From Acidimicrobiia bacterium (GTDB lineage: Bacteria; Actinomycetota; Acidimicrobiia; Spongiisociales; UBA5794), in NCBI GenBank assembly GCA_030066755.1, contig JASJAX010000031.1:1-35186 (forward strand): a stretch of DNA of 35,186 nucleotides, read 5' to 3'. The position numbers and the translations under genes were made by a program. Of the stretch, positions 23,941 to 30,984 are shown in pieces. Within the stretch, counting starts at the first letter, position 1; every line of letters starts with the position of its first letter. The notes under the pieces are model-generated. The model was not told the origin of the DNA. It did not search any database and was given only the letters and a program-made list of their open reading frames with translations.

Positions 23941-24000
23941 ATAATGAGAATTGATCTCGGATTGCCCGCCGACGATACTCGAATGAGAATCATTAGCAAA
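23941..24000. promoter_or_regulatory. Divergent aztC-zur control region with two Zur-box-like sites
   Basis: Two AATGAGAAT sites lie between the divergent genes. Site 1 (about 23943-23959) reads AATGAGAATTGATCTCG with a perfect GAGA-N5-TCTC core. Site 2 (about 23982-23998) reads AATGAGAATCATTAGCA, matching the TGANAAT-N-ATT 7-1-7 pattern of actinobacterial Zur boxes at five of seven symmetric pairs. On the plus strand TTGATC (23951-23956), 17 bases, GATACT (23974-23979) form a promoter for zur, with site 1 at the -35 and site 2 over the start of transcription. Confidence 0.72.
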
Positions 24001-24011
24001 AGGAGCTCACC

Positions 24012-24452
24012 ATCACTGCGCCCACCCTCGATCGTCAGGTCGAACGCCGGCTCGCCGAAGCCGACATCCGATACACCAAGGGTCGTCGCGTGGTCATCGG
24101 TGCTCTCGCGGAAGCCGATGGCCCGCGTTCAGCCGCCGAGTTGAGTCGGGCGATTGGCGAGTCGGTGCCACTCTCGTCGTTGTACCGGTCCTTGGCCGTC
24201 CTGGAGGAGGTTGGTGTGCTCGCTCCGCACTACTCGTCACCCGGACTCACGCGCTATGAGCTCGCCGAATGGCTGAGCGGACACCACCATCACCTGGTGT
24301 GCATCGGGTGTGGCCGCGTTCAGGATCTCGAAGCGGACGATGCCATCGAGCGCCGCCTTCAGGAGATCGTGGCCGATGTCGCCCGGGCCGCATCGTTTGC
24401 CGAGTTGAACCACGCGCTCGAGATCGAGGGCCATTGCGCCCGGTGCGCATGA
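24012..24452 (+). CDS. zur: Fur-family zinc uptake regulator (Zur) with an apparent ATC start codon
   Basis: This 146-residue Fur-family repressor has the winged helix (ERRLAEADIRYTKGRRVVIGALAEADGPRSAAELSRAI) and dimer domain, with HHHHLVCIGCGRVQDLE (His91-94, Cys97, Cys100) and a C-terminal CARCA (Cys142, Cys145) as the structural-zinc cysteines. With zinc bound it should repress uptake genes. No ATG, GTG or TTG precedes GTG 24090 in frame (TAG at 23994 closes the frame). Starting at GTG would remove 26 residues of the first DNA-binding helix. AAAAGGAG ends six bases before ATC 24012, where family homology begins. It overlaps the ATPase gene (ATGA). Confidence 0.8.
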   Translation: MTAPTLDRQVERRLAEADIRYTKGRRVVIGALAEADGPRSAAELSRAIGESVPLSSLYRSLAVLEEVGVLAPHYSSPGLTRYELAEWLSGHHHHLVCIGCGRVQDLEADDAIERRLQEIVADVARAASFAELNHALEIEGHCARCA

Positions 24453-25213
24453 GCGATGCCGTTGTCATAGCGACCGATGTCGTGCTCGGCTACGGGGCAC
24501 ACATCGCCGTGGACCGGTCGAGCTTCACGATCCCGAGGCCGGGCATCACTGCGGTCATCGGCCCCAACGGCTCGGGCAAGTCGACGATCCTCAACGCGAT
24601 CGCCGGCCTCCTCGCCCCCTTGTCGGGCACGGTCGAAGTGTCGGGTGGCCGGACCGGCCGAGACGGCATCTCCTACGTTCTCCAAACCACGAAGGTCACC
24701 GACAACGTGCCGGTGACGGTGGAGGAGGTCGTGACGATGGGTCGCTACGCCACGGCGGGCTGGTTTTCCCGCCTGACCGGCAAGGATCGGGGCCGTATCC
24801 GCTCCGCGCTGGACCGCACGGGCGCTACTGAGTTCCGTCGTCGCCACCTGGACGAGTTGTCGGGTGGCCAGCGCCAGAGAGCTTTCCTCGCTCAAGGCCT
24901 TGCGCAGGATCACGGCATCCTCTTGCTCGATGAGCCGCTCTCGGGAATCGACCTCCCAACGGCTCGTGCGATCGACCAGGTGATCCACAACGAGGTCAAA
25001 GACGGTTGCGCCGTCGTCGTGACCACCCACGACTTGACCGAGGCGCAGGTTGCCGATCACGTGATTCTCGTCAATGGCGTCGTGATCGCATCTGGGACGC
25101 CAGACCAGGTGATCACCCCAGAGAACCTCTCCAGGGCCTACGGCGGAGCCGTGCTCCACCCGGACCAAGGTATTCCTGTCATCGACGATCCGGCCCACGC
25201 GGGTCAGGACTGA
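24449..25213 (+). CDS. aztA: Metal ABC transporter ATP-binding protein (AztA/ZnuC-like)
   Basis: This 254-residue ABC ATPase has Walker A GPNGSGKST (38-46), signature LSGGQ (137-141), Walker B ILLLDEP (157-163) and the switch His in TTHDL. It should power the zinc/manganese importer with the permease at 21667 and the binding protein at 22728. It starts with ATG overlapping the zur stop (ATGA), so Zur and the ATPase are made from one message. This separates the ATPase from its own permease by the binding-protein gene and a divergent promoter, an unusual order for this transporter type. Confidence 0.87.
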   Translation: MSDAVVIATDVVLGYGAHIAVDRSSFTIPRPGITAVIGPNGSGKSTILNAIAGLLAPLSGTVEVSGGRTGRDGISYVLQTTKVTDNVPVTVEEVVTMGRYATAGWFSRLTGKDRGRIRSALDRTGATEFRRRHLDELSGGQRQRAFLAQGLAQDHGILLLDEPLSGIDLPTARAIDQVIHNEVKDGCAVVVTTHDLTEAQVADHVILVNGVVIASGTPDQVITPENLSRAYGGAVLHPDQGIPVIDDPAHAGQD

Positions 25214-25244
25214 CCTCGGCGTCCGCGGTCGGTTCGAGGCGGCC

Positions 25245-26108
25245 TCAGATCGTGCCGTCGCTCATGCTGCCGCTCCCGCGGGTGAAGTGGCTGCCCCGGC
25301 TCGAGTAGGTGGCAGGCAGGTGCATGAACTTGGAGTACGTGCGGATCGTCCACGACACCGGCCCTCGGAAGAAGTAGCGCTCCGGTTCGGCGATCTCGTC
25401 GATCTGCTTCTTGTAGCGATCGGCCGTGCCCTTCGTGAGGTGGAACTTGAGCTCGGCGCTGTCCTCGAAGACCTCGTGGATGATGAGCGCGTCCTCGCCG
25501 ACTACCCGATACGTCTCGAAGCGGACCATGCCCTTTTCGAGATCGAAGGCATCGGTACCGACCTGCTGCCACCAATGGATCAGCTCATCGAGTTTGGACG
25601 TGTCGCCGGGCTTGGTCGTCCACTTGGCCGTGACGTTGACCGCCGAAGCCGGGTCGGGCATGCGGTAGTCGTCCTTCACGAAGCTGAAGAGGTGCTCGCC
25701 GAATGCGGCGTTGACGCCCTTGGCCGCAACCGCCTCCCGGGCCTGCGACGGCACCTCGAGACCTCGGACGAGATGCAGGTCCGGCCTCGCTACCGCCGTC
25801 AACGGACCCATGTGCTCGGTGGCCGTGGTGGAGAAGTAGTGGACGAGGGCGTCGGCGTTCTCGAACACGTGGTGCACCAGCATGGCGTCCTCACCGACGG
25901 CGTGGTTGATCTCCGTTGACAGCACGCCGGTGTCGGCTCGGGCGCCCTGGTGGATGTCCTCCCACTCCTGGAGCATCTCGCGGGACTCTTCGGTGGAGCG
26001 GAACCGCCCCCCGGGCTTGCTGGGGACCCACTTGCCCGTGATGGAGACCTCGTCGCCGATACGTGACGGCTGTGCAAGGTGATCGGCGAGGGGATGGTTG
26101 ACGGTCAT
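25245..26108 (-). CDS. Protein with two ABM-like (antibiotic biosynthesis monooxygenase fold) domains
   Basis: This 287-residue cytoplasmic protein appears to hold two copies of the ABM-type ferredoxin-like fold (about 20-125 and 150-265). Each has a KW strand, a long helix with a conserved acid, a GEDA(M/L)(L/I)(V/I)HEV or HHVFENADA strand-helix, and a C-terminal strand. ABM domains occur in cofactor-free monooxygenases, heme-degrading enzymes and quinol oxidases. No specific substrate can be named. It is followed 31 bases downstream by the convergent ATPase gene and shares a strand and control region with the shorter ABM gene upstream. Confidence 0.6.
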   Translation of the reverse strand: MTVNHPLADHLAQPSRIGDEVSITGKWVPSKPGGRFRSTEESREMLQEWEDIHQGARADTGVLSTEINHAVGEDAMLVHHVFENADALVHYFSTTATEHMGPLTAVARPDLHLVRGLEVPSQAREAVAAKGVNAAFGEHLFSFVKDDYRMPDPASAVNVTAKWTTKPGDTSKLDELIHWWQQVGTDAFDLEKGMVRFETYRVVGEDALIIHEVFEDSAELKFHLTKGTADRYKKQIDEIAEPERYFFRGPVSWTIRTYSKFMHLPATYSSRGSHFTRGSGSMSDGTI

Positions 26109-26153
26109 GTGGTGTGCTCCAGTCGTGTCCGAGGGGCGGTCGGTCGAGGCGCT

Positions 26154-26522
26154 TCAGCGATCGAAGCCGGCAGCGTGGGTGGCGAACTCGCCGCCGAGTT
26201 GCATCTGCTCGGTGGCCTGCTTCATCTCGTCGGGAACGTCGCCGAGGAAGAAGAACGGTCCGGGCGTGGCGATGGCGATCAGTTGGGGGAAGTGGGCTGC
26301 TGCGGTCGTGCTGAGATGGAACCCCATGGCGGCGGCGTCCTTGAACTCGTCCCGAACATACACGGCGTTGTCGGCTTCGGACACGTAGATGTGCACTGCT
26401 TCGGCGCCGGGCTCGTTGGCTTCCATTGCCTTGGTCACGTCGGTGTAGATCGCTGCGAGCTCCTCGAGCTTGCCGGGCTGTGCCGTCCACTTGTACATCA
26501 CGGTGACGTGGTTGCTGTCCAT
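26154..26522 (-). CDS. Single ABM-like domain protein
   Basis: This 122-residue protein has one ABM-type domain: HVTVMYKWTAQPGKLEELAAIYTDVTKAM, AVHIYVSEADNAVYVRDEFKDAAAMGFHLSTTAAAHFPQ, FFFLGDVPDEM. The start at ATG 26522 (MDSNHV) has AAGGAG nine bases upstream; ATG 26531 would sit on the ribosome-binding site. It is related in fold to the two-domain protein that follows at 25245, 45 bases downstream, and may form dimers with it. It is controlled from the region shared with tetR. Confidence 0.62.
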   Translation of the reverse strand: MDSNHVTVMYKWTAQPGKLEELAAIYTDVTKAMEANEPGAEAVHIYVSEADNAVYVRDEFKDAAAMGFHLSTTAAAHFPQLIAIATPGPFFFLGDVPDEMKQATEQMQLGGEFATHAAGFDR

Positions 26523-26573
26523 GGTCTCCATCTCCTTGTGGTTGGGGCCGCCTTCACGGCCGGTTCTCCTCGG

Positions 26574-26595
26574 TAAGTGATCGTGCGATTACTTA
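26574..26595. promoter_or_regulatory. TetR operator 1
   Basis: A 22-base imperfect palindrome with arms TAAGTGATCGT and GCGATTACTTA matches at nine of 11 pairs. It lies nearer the ABM gene start and should control that gene. Confidence 0.7.
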
Positions 26596-26607
26596 CGCTG
26601 GACAAAA

Positions 26608-26625
26608 AGTAACTGATCGATTACT
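26608..26625. promoter_or_regulatory. TetR operator 2
   Basis: An 18-base imperfect palindrome with arms AGTAACTGA and TCGATTACT shares its CGATTACT arm with operator 1. It lies 28 bases before the tetR ATG and fits autorepression. Both sites together should control the divergent ABM and tetR genes. Confidence 0.7.
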
Positions 26626-26653
26626 CTGTGTCAAGTCGAAACCGGAGAAACCC

Positions 26654-27259
26654 ATGGGCAGGCCCAAGCAGTACGACCGCACCGAGCTCCTCGATAGGGC
26701 TGTGGAACTGTTTCGCCGCCAGGGATTCAACGGCACGAGCACAGCGGAGCTCGTGGAGGAACTGGGTGTGAACCGCAAGAGCATGTACGCCGAGTTCGGG
26801 TCGAAGCAGGAGCTCTTCGAGGCCACGCTCGAGCACTACAACGACCATCACCTCACGCGAGTGCTCTCCCCGATCGAGGCGTCGGATGCCGGCATCGAAG
26901 CGATTCAGCAGGCGTTCACGGGGTATGCCTCGGCGAGCGAAGGCTGGTTCAACGGGCGCGGCTGCCTGATGTGCAACACCGCGGTCGAACGAGGCGCCCT
27001 CGATCCGGCGAGCGGCCGTTTTGCTGCGGCGTATCTCGACCGAATCAACGAGGCGTTCCGAAACGCCCTCGGCAACGCCCGTTATTCGGGAGATCTCGGT
27101 GAGGCGGCAGATGTCGACGAGCTGGCCGGCTTCCTCACCAGTGCGTTGATCGGCGTCGCTGCGTCGATTCGGGCCGAAGCCCCGCCGGAGCAGCTCTACG
27201 CGACGGCCCGGGTCGTGGGCTCGCTGCTCGATGCGCATCGACCGGTAGCGCAAGGCTGA
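26654..27259 (+). CDS. TetR family regulator with a conserved RGCLMCN motif
   Basis: This 201-residue protein has the TetR DNA-binding domain at about 8-50 (LLDRAVELFRRQGFNGTSTAELVEELGVNRKSMYAEFGSKQELFE) and a C-terminal ligand domain with RGCLMCNTAVERG. That motif, with its two cysteines, occurs in a TetR subgroup of which NemR is a known member that senses electrophiles or oxidants by Cys. Redox sensing here is inference. ATG 26654 follows GGAG by seven bases. It is divergent from the two ABM genes with an operator on each side of the gap, so they are the likely targets. Confidence 0.83.
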   Translation: MGRPKQYDRTELLDRAVELFRRQGFNGTSTAELVEELGVNRKSMYAEFGSKQELFEATLEHYNDHHLTRVLSPIEASDAGIEAIQQAFTGYASASEGWFNGRGCLMCNTAVERGALDPASGRFAAAYLDRINEAFRNALGNARYSGDLGEAADVDELAGFLTSALIGVAASIRAEAPPEQLYATARVVGSLLDAHRPVAQG

Positions 27260-27295
27260 TTCGGAAGGCTCGGTTTCGCCGTAGAGTCGCCGACC

Positions 27296-27796
27296 ATGGC
27301 CGCTGTCATCGTCGTCGTCACGCTCGGCATTGCCGTGTCCGTCGTCTGGACGCACTACTACGGGGCGCCCTGGTTGCCGGCGTCGATGCCGGCGGTGCGG
27401 CGGATGCTGGATCTCGCTGAGGTCTCACCGGGGGATGTCGTCTACGACCTCGGTTGTGGGGATGGCCGTGTGATTGTTACGGCCGCCCGCCGGTACGGTG
27501 CAACCGCAGTCGGGATCGAGGTCGATCCGCTCCGATACCTGTGGTGCCAGGTCCTGATCACCGTGCTGCGATGCCGGGGGCAAGTGAGTGTGCGCTTTGG
27601 AGACTTCTTCAGTCATGACCTGAGCAACGCCGACGTGGTCACGTGCTACCTCCTCCCCGAGACGAACCTCCGACTCGTCGACAAGCTCCGCAGCGAGTTG
27701 CAGCCGGGCGCACGAGTGGTGTCGAACGTGTTCGCCTTCGACGGCATCGAGCCGCTCCGAGAGGATGGTGACACTCGGCTCTACGCCTTCACGTGA
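27296..27796 (+). CDS. Membrane-anchored SAM-dependent methyltransferase (FAM173-like)
   Basis: This 166-residue protein has one N-terminal membrane helix (AAVIVVVTLGIAVSVVWTHYYG) followed by a compact class I methyltransferase domain: VVYDLGCGDGRVIVTAARRYGATAVGIEVDP (motifs I and II), ADVVTCYLLPETNLRLVDKL (motif IV region) and PGARVVSNVFAF. This build resembles FAM173/ATPSc-KMT lysine methyltransferases, which methylate membrane protein subunits. The likeness is to motif layout only. TAGAGT lies eight bases before the ATG, giving almost no leader. The exported-protein pair follows within 51 bases and might be cotranscribed. Confidence 0.7.
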   Translation: MAAVIVVVTLGIAVSVVWTHYYGAPWLPASMPAVRRMLDLAEVSPGDVVYDLGCGDGRVIVTAARRYGATAVGIEVDPLRYLWCQVLITVLRCRGQVSVRFGDFFSHDLSNADVVTCYLLPETNLRLVDKLRSELQPGARVVSNVFAFDGIEPLREDGDTRLYAFT

Positions 27797-27847
27797 GGGT
27801 TGGGTTGAGTGGCACACGAACGGGCAGGTAGGGGAAAGGGGGATACG

Positions 27848-28378
27848 TTGACCAAACGATGGAGATGGGTCATCGCGCTGGTCGCAGTCGCTGCCGTTGG
27901 CGCGACGGCAACAGCGGCGGTGGGCGCCACTCGGCAGTGGAGCGGCACGGTCACCGACATCGTCGTCAAGACGAGCAGTGACCCGTGGGAGGCGACAGGA
28001 GCCACCGAGATGACGCCGATCGACGGCGCTGAGCTGAGCGTCACCGTCGATCGACCGGCCATCTTGATCATCGACTTCGCAGCCTCGAGCAAGTGCGACG
28101 GGACCGTTCGAACGAAGTGCCCCATGCGGGCTCGTGTTGACGGTACGAGGGCTGAGCCAGGCCACATGGTGTTCGATTCGGATCTATTCCGCTGGGCGAC
28201 CGGAGGCGCGCAGGTAGACGGTGATCAGTTTGCGGCGCGTTCGTTCCGGTGGGCGAAGGCCGTGGAGCCAGGCGAACACACGGTCCACCTCGAATGGCAG
28301 CGGTCGTCTGCATACAGCGGAGGGACGTTCGCGCTGCAGAGTTGGACGTTGAGCGTGATGACGGTGGAGGAGTCGTGA
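27848..28378 (+). CDS. Exported protein of unknown function, paralogue 1
   Basis: This 176-residue protein has a basic n-region and one hydrophobic segment (WVIALVAVAAVGATATAAVGA) that could be a signal peptide or anchor. The rest is predicted beta-rich and holds two Cys (SSKCDGTVRTKCPMRARVDG) probably bonded to each other. TTG 27848 follows AAAGGGGG by about five bases and is preferred over GTG 27809. It ends (TGA) on the ATG of paralogue 2. Shared features: two Cys in the same place, R(A)RVDG or MVDGKKA, GHMVFDSD or GRVIFDSD, SFRWAKAV/SMRWAKWV and GEHTVHLEW/GDHTVTVEW. I do not recognise the family. Confidence 0.6.
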   Translation: MTKRWRWVIALVAVAAVGATATAAVGATRQWSGTVTDIVVKTSSDPWEATGATEMTPIDGAELSVTVDRPAILIIDFAASSKCDGTVRTKCPMRARVDGTRAEPGHMVFDSDLFRWATGGAQVDGDQFAARSFRWAKAVEPGEHTVHLEWQRSSAYSGGTFALQSWTLSVMTVEES

Positions 28379-28917
28379 TGGGTGATCAACAGCAGAGTCG
28401 GGCGAGAGGTCGCCGTTTTCTCACGTTGCTTGCTTCCGTTCTCGTTGTCGTGTTCGTTGCCACCACCGCGGTCGCGATCACTCGGGAGCGGTCTGGGGTG
28501 GTTGGGGAACTCACGATCAAGACCTCCAACGATGCTTCCGGCCTTGTGGGGACGAGCGATTGGGTGGCTATCGAAGACGCCGAGGTGACGGTCTCGACCG
28601 AGACCAACGCGACAGTGGTGGTCGACTTCATGGCGACCAGCCTTTGTGAGTCGATCGAGAACCCGCGAGCCCGCTGCATGGTGCGTGTGATGGTCGACGG
28701 CAAGAAGGCCCAACCAGGAAGGGTCATCTTCGACTCCGACTACTCGCCGGACCTCCCCAAGGGTCACATCGACGATCAGTACGCGGCCCATTCGATGCGG
28801 TGGGCCAAGTGGGTGCCGGCTGGCGACCACACGGTCACCGTGGAGTGGAAGCCCGCGGGCCTGCCGACGACCTTCAGCCTGCGAGCGTGGTCGCTGACGG
28901 TGATGACCGCCGAGTAG
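28378..28917 (+). CDS. Exported protein of unknown function, paralogue 2
   Basis: This 179-residue protein is a paralogue of the preceding gene with the same layout: basic N-terminus, one hydrophobic segment (FLTLLASVLVVVFVATTAVAI), then a beta-rich domain with two Cys (SLCESIENPRARCMVRVMVDG). The hydrophobic segment could be a signal peptide or an anchor. ATG 28378 shares one base with the upstream TGA, and GGAGGAG five bases before it supports this start. The ending SLRAWSLTVMTAE matches FALQSWTLSVMTVEES in paralogue 1. The two are a tandem duplication under one promoter. Function is unknown. Confidence 0.65.
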   Translation: MGDQQQSRARGRRFLTLLASVLVVVFVATTAVAITRERSGVVGELTIKTSNDASGLVGTSDWVAIEDAEVTVSTETNATVVVDFMATSLCESIENPRARCMVRVMVDGKKAQPGRVIFDSDYSPDLPKGHIDDQYAAHSMRWAKWVPAGDHTVTVEWKPAGLPTTFSLRAWSLTVMTAE

Positions 28918-28979
28918 GCGAGCATCGGCGCGCGGTGTGCCGCCAACGCAATACTGGGTGCGTCGGCTTGGAGCAGATG

Positions 28980-29765
28980 ATGAGCGAGCCCGTCGAGTTC
29001 ACCAGTGGCGACCACACGGTCCGCGGCAGATTCTTCGGTGCCGCCGTCGAACCGCCGATTGCGACGGTGCTGCTGCTCCCTGGGTTTCCGGGCAACGAGG
29101 ACGACGTCCTCGGTCTCGGCGCACACCTCGCAGACCATGGCGTGCAATCGTTGATGTTCAACTACCGGGGCACCTTCGAGAGCGGGGGCATGTACAGCCT
29201 CGCCCACACGATCGAGGACATCGATGCCGCCTTCCAGTTCCTCGCCCGGCCTGAGGTCAAGGAGCGGTTCGGGATCGGACCCGGGGCGGTGATTCCGGTG
29301 GGGTACAGCTACGGCGGTGGGATGGCGCTCGCCTACGTCGCCGCCCATCCTGAGATCCGACGCGTCTGCTCGATCGCCGGGACCGACCACGGCGAGTTCA
29401 TGCGCGAGTACCGACGGAACGCCGCCTTTGCCGAGATGATCGATACGAGCTTTCAGGAACTCGGTGCTCCCGCAGGTCCGGTTCGGTTCGCCGAGGAGCG
29501 GGGCGTGGCGGAGCTCGAGCGCAACGCCGACCCCTACGACCTTCGTCGAGTCGCAGGCTCCCTGACCGATCGAGATGTCCTCATTATCGGGGCATGGGAC
29601 GACCCCTACGTAACGATCGAAGCGCACGTCCTCCCCGTGTATCGCAAGCTCGTTGCGGCCGGCTCGTCCTCCGTTCGTCTTCGTGCATTTCAAGACGGCC
29701 ACGCGTTCGAGCAGAGCGCCGAACCGTTGGCGGCTGAGGTGTTCGCCTGGATCTCCGCCGAATAA
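28980..29765 (+). CDS. Alpha/beta hydrolase
   Basis: This 261-residue cytoplasmic enzyme has the alpha/beta hydrolase fold. LLLPGFPGNED supplies the oxyanion strand, GYSYGGG the nucleophile elbow with Ser110, IIGAWDDPY the acid strand and FQDGHAFEQ the catalytic His. The length and the MFNYRGTFESGG strand fit the dienelactone-hydrolase/prolyl-oligopeptidase-like group of esterases or acyl hydrolases. The substrate is unknown. The ATG at 28980 is preceded by GGAG at six bases; ATG 28977 is three bases upstream. Confidence 0.82.
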   Translation: MSEPVEFTSGDHTVRGRFFGAAVEPPIATVLLLPGFPGNEDDVLGLGAHLADHGVQSLMFNYRGTFESGGMYSLAHTIEDIDAAFQFLARPEVKERFGIGPGAVIPVGYSYGGGMALAYVAAHPEIRRVCSIAGTDHGEFMREYRRNAAFAEMIDTSFQELGAPAGPVRFAEERGVAELERNADPYDLRRVAGSLTDRDVLIIGAWDDPYVTIEAHVLPVYRKLVAAGSSSVRLRAFQDGHAFEQSAEPLAAEVFAWISAE

Positions 29766-29784
29766 CGCCGATCGCAGCAATCAC

Positions 29785-29812
29785 TTGACGGCTCCGACTC
29801 ATCCTCTAGAGT
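29785..29812 (+). promoter_or_regulatory. Promoter of the GH17 gene
   Basis: TTGACG (29785-29790), a 16-base spacer and TAGAGT (29807-29812) match a sigma-70-type promoter. Transcription from it would give a leader of about 157 bases before the GH17 start. The leader has no clear regulatory structure that I can see. Confidence 0.5.
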
Positions 29813-29975
29813 CGCCGCCGCCCCATGCCGGGGATGGAACGGCGTCGTAGTGAGGCTTTGTCGGCTGTGCATCGGGCATCCAACAGTTGTGCTGGATCTT
29901 CAGTCGCGCGCCGAAGAGCAGCACCGAGCAGACGGCCCCGACTGGGCCGCGCCGAAGACAGAGGGGAAGCCCGAG

Positions 29976-30938
29976 ATGCCCGAGACACCAACGACGAGTT
30001 CGAGCCGTCCATCGCTGCAGCTCCCGCACGGGAACGGCATCTGTTACTCGGGGTACCGGGAGAACCAGAACCCCCGGACCAACGAGTACCCGTCCCACGC
30101 TGAGGTCGAAGAAGACCTCCTGATCCTCGAGAAGCATTGGGACTACTTGCGGCTGTTCGATCCCAGCCAGCATGCCGAGATCGTGCTCGACGTCATCGAG
30201 CGTCGCGGTTTGGACTTCAAGGTCATGCTCGGCATCGACTACGCCGCCGAGATGAGCAACCCCGAGTGTCCGTGGGGCGCGTGGTTCGACGACGAAACGC
30301 TCGAAGCCAATCGGCGGAGCAACGACGAGCAGGTCGACCAGGCGATCGCTCTGGCGAACCGATACCGCGACATCGTCTTTGCGGTCGCCGTTGGCAATGA
30401 AGCAGGCGTCAGCTGGAGCGATCACCTCGTGCCCGTCGATCGGATGATCGAACACGCCCGAAAGATCAAGCGTGCGGTCGACCAGCCGATCACGTCGTGC
30501 GACAACTTCGTCCCCTGGTTCGACAAGCTGGAGCCGCTCGCCGCCGAGCTCGACTTCATCTCGGTGCACACCTACCCGGTGTGGGAGAACCGAAGCATCG
30601 CCGAGGCGATCAGGTTCACGGAGGAGACCTACCGCGCCGTGGCGGACCACTACCCCTCCAAGCCGGTGGTGCTCACCGAGGCCGGGTGGACGACCAACTC
30701 GAACGGACGCGGCATCGAGCCGTCTGCCGTTTCGGAGGAGATTCAAGCCCTCTACTACGACAGCCTGATGGCGTGGACCACGAGCGAGCAGATCCTCACC
30801 TTCGTGTTCGAGGCGTTCGACGAGCCGTGGAAGGGCTCGGAGGATCCGATGGAGCCGGAGAAGCATTGGGGCCTGTTCAAGCTCGACCGCACGCCGAAGT
30901 TCGTGATGCGCCACCGATACGCCGAGCTGCTCGCCTGA
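29976..30938 (+). CDS. GH17-type beta-1,3-glucanase/glucosidase (cytoplasmic)
   Basis: This 320-residue protein resembles GH17. VAVGNEAGV holds the acid/base Glu142, VVLTEAGWTT the nucleophile Glu235, and FVFEAFDEPWKGSE ... EKHWGLF closes the barrel as in bacterial and fungal beta-1,3-glucan enzymes. No signal peptide is present, whereas most GH17 enzymes are secreted. I chose ATG 29976 because AGAGGGG lies upstream and conserved sequence begins soon after; the open frame runs back to 29850 without support. Together with the GH1 and GH13 genes it shows wide glucan use. The substrate is not proven. Confidence 0.8.
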   Translation: MPETPTTSSSRPSLQLPHGNGICYSGYRENQNPRTNEYPSHAEVEEDLLILEKHWDYLRLFDPSQHAEIVLDVIERRGLDFKVMLGIDYAAEMSNPECPWGAWFDDETLEANRRSNDEQVDQAIALANRYRDIVFAVAVGNEAGVSWSDHLVPVDRMIEHARKIKRAVDQPITSCDNFVPWFDKLEPLAAELDFISVHTYPVWENRSIAEAIRFTEETYRAVADHYPSKPVVLTEAGWTTNSNGRGIEPSAVSEEIQALYYDSLMAWTTSEQILTFVFEAFDEPWKGSEDPMEPEKHWGLFKLDRTPKFVMRHRYAELLA

Positions 30939-30984
30939 TTGCACTGCCGGTGCATACGGCCGGTCGGTCGACCAGAATCACGCC

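Noticed and set aside
24090-24452. GTG 24090 as the zur start
   Set aside because: It would remove the first helix of the Fur DNA-binding domain, has no Shine-Dalgarno, and leaves the strong AAAAGGAG at 23998-24005 unexplained.
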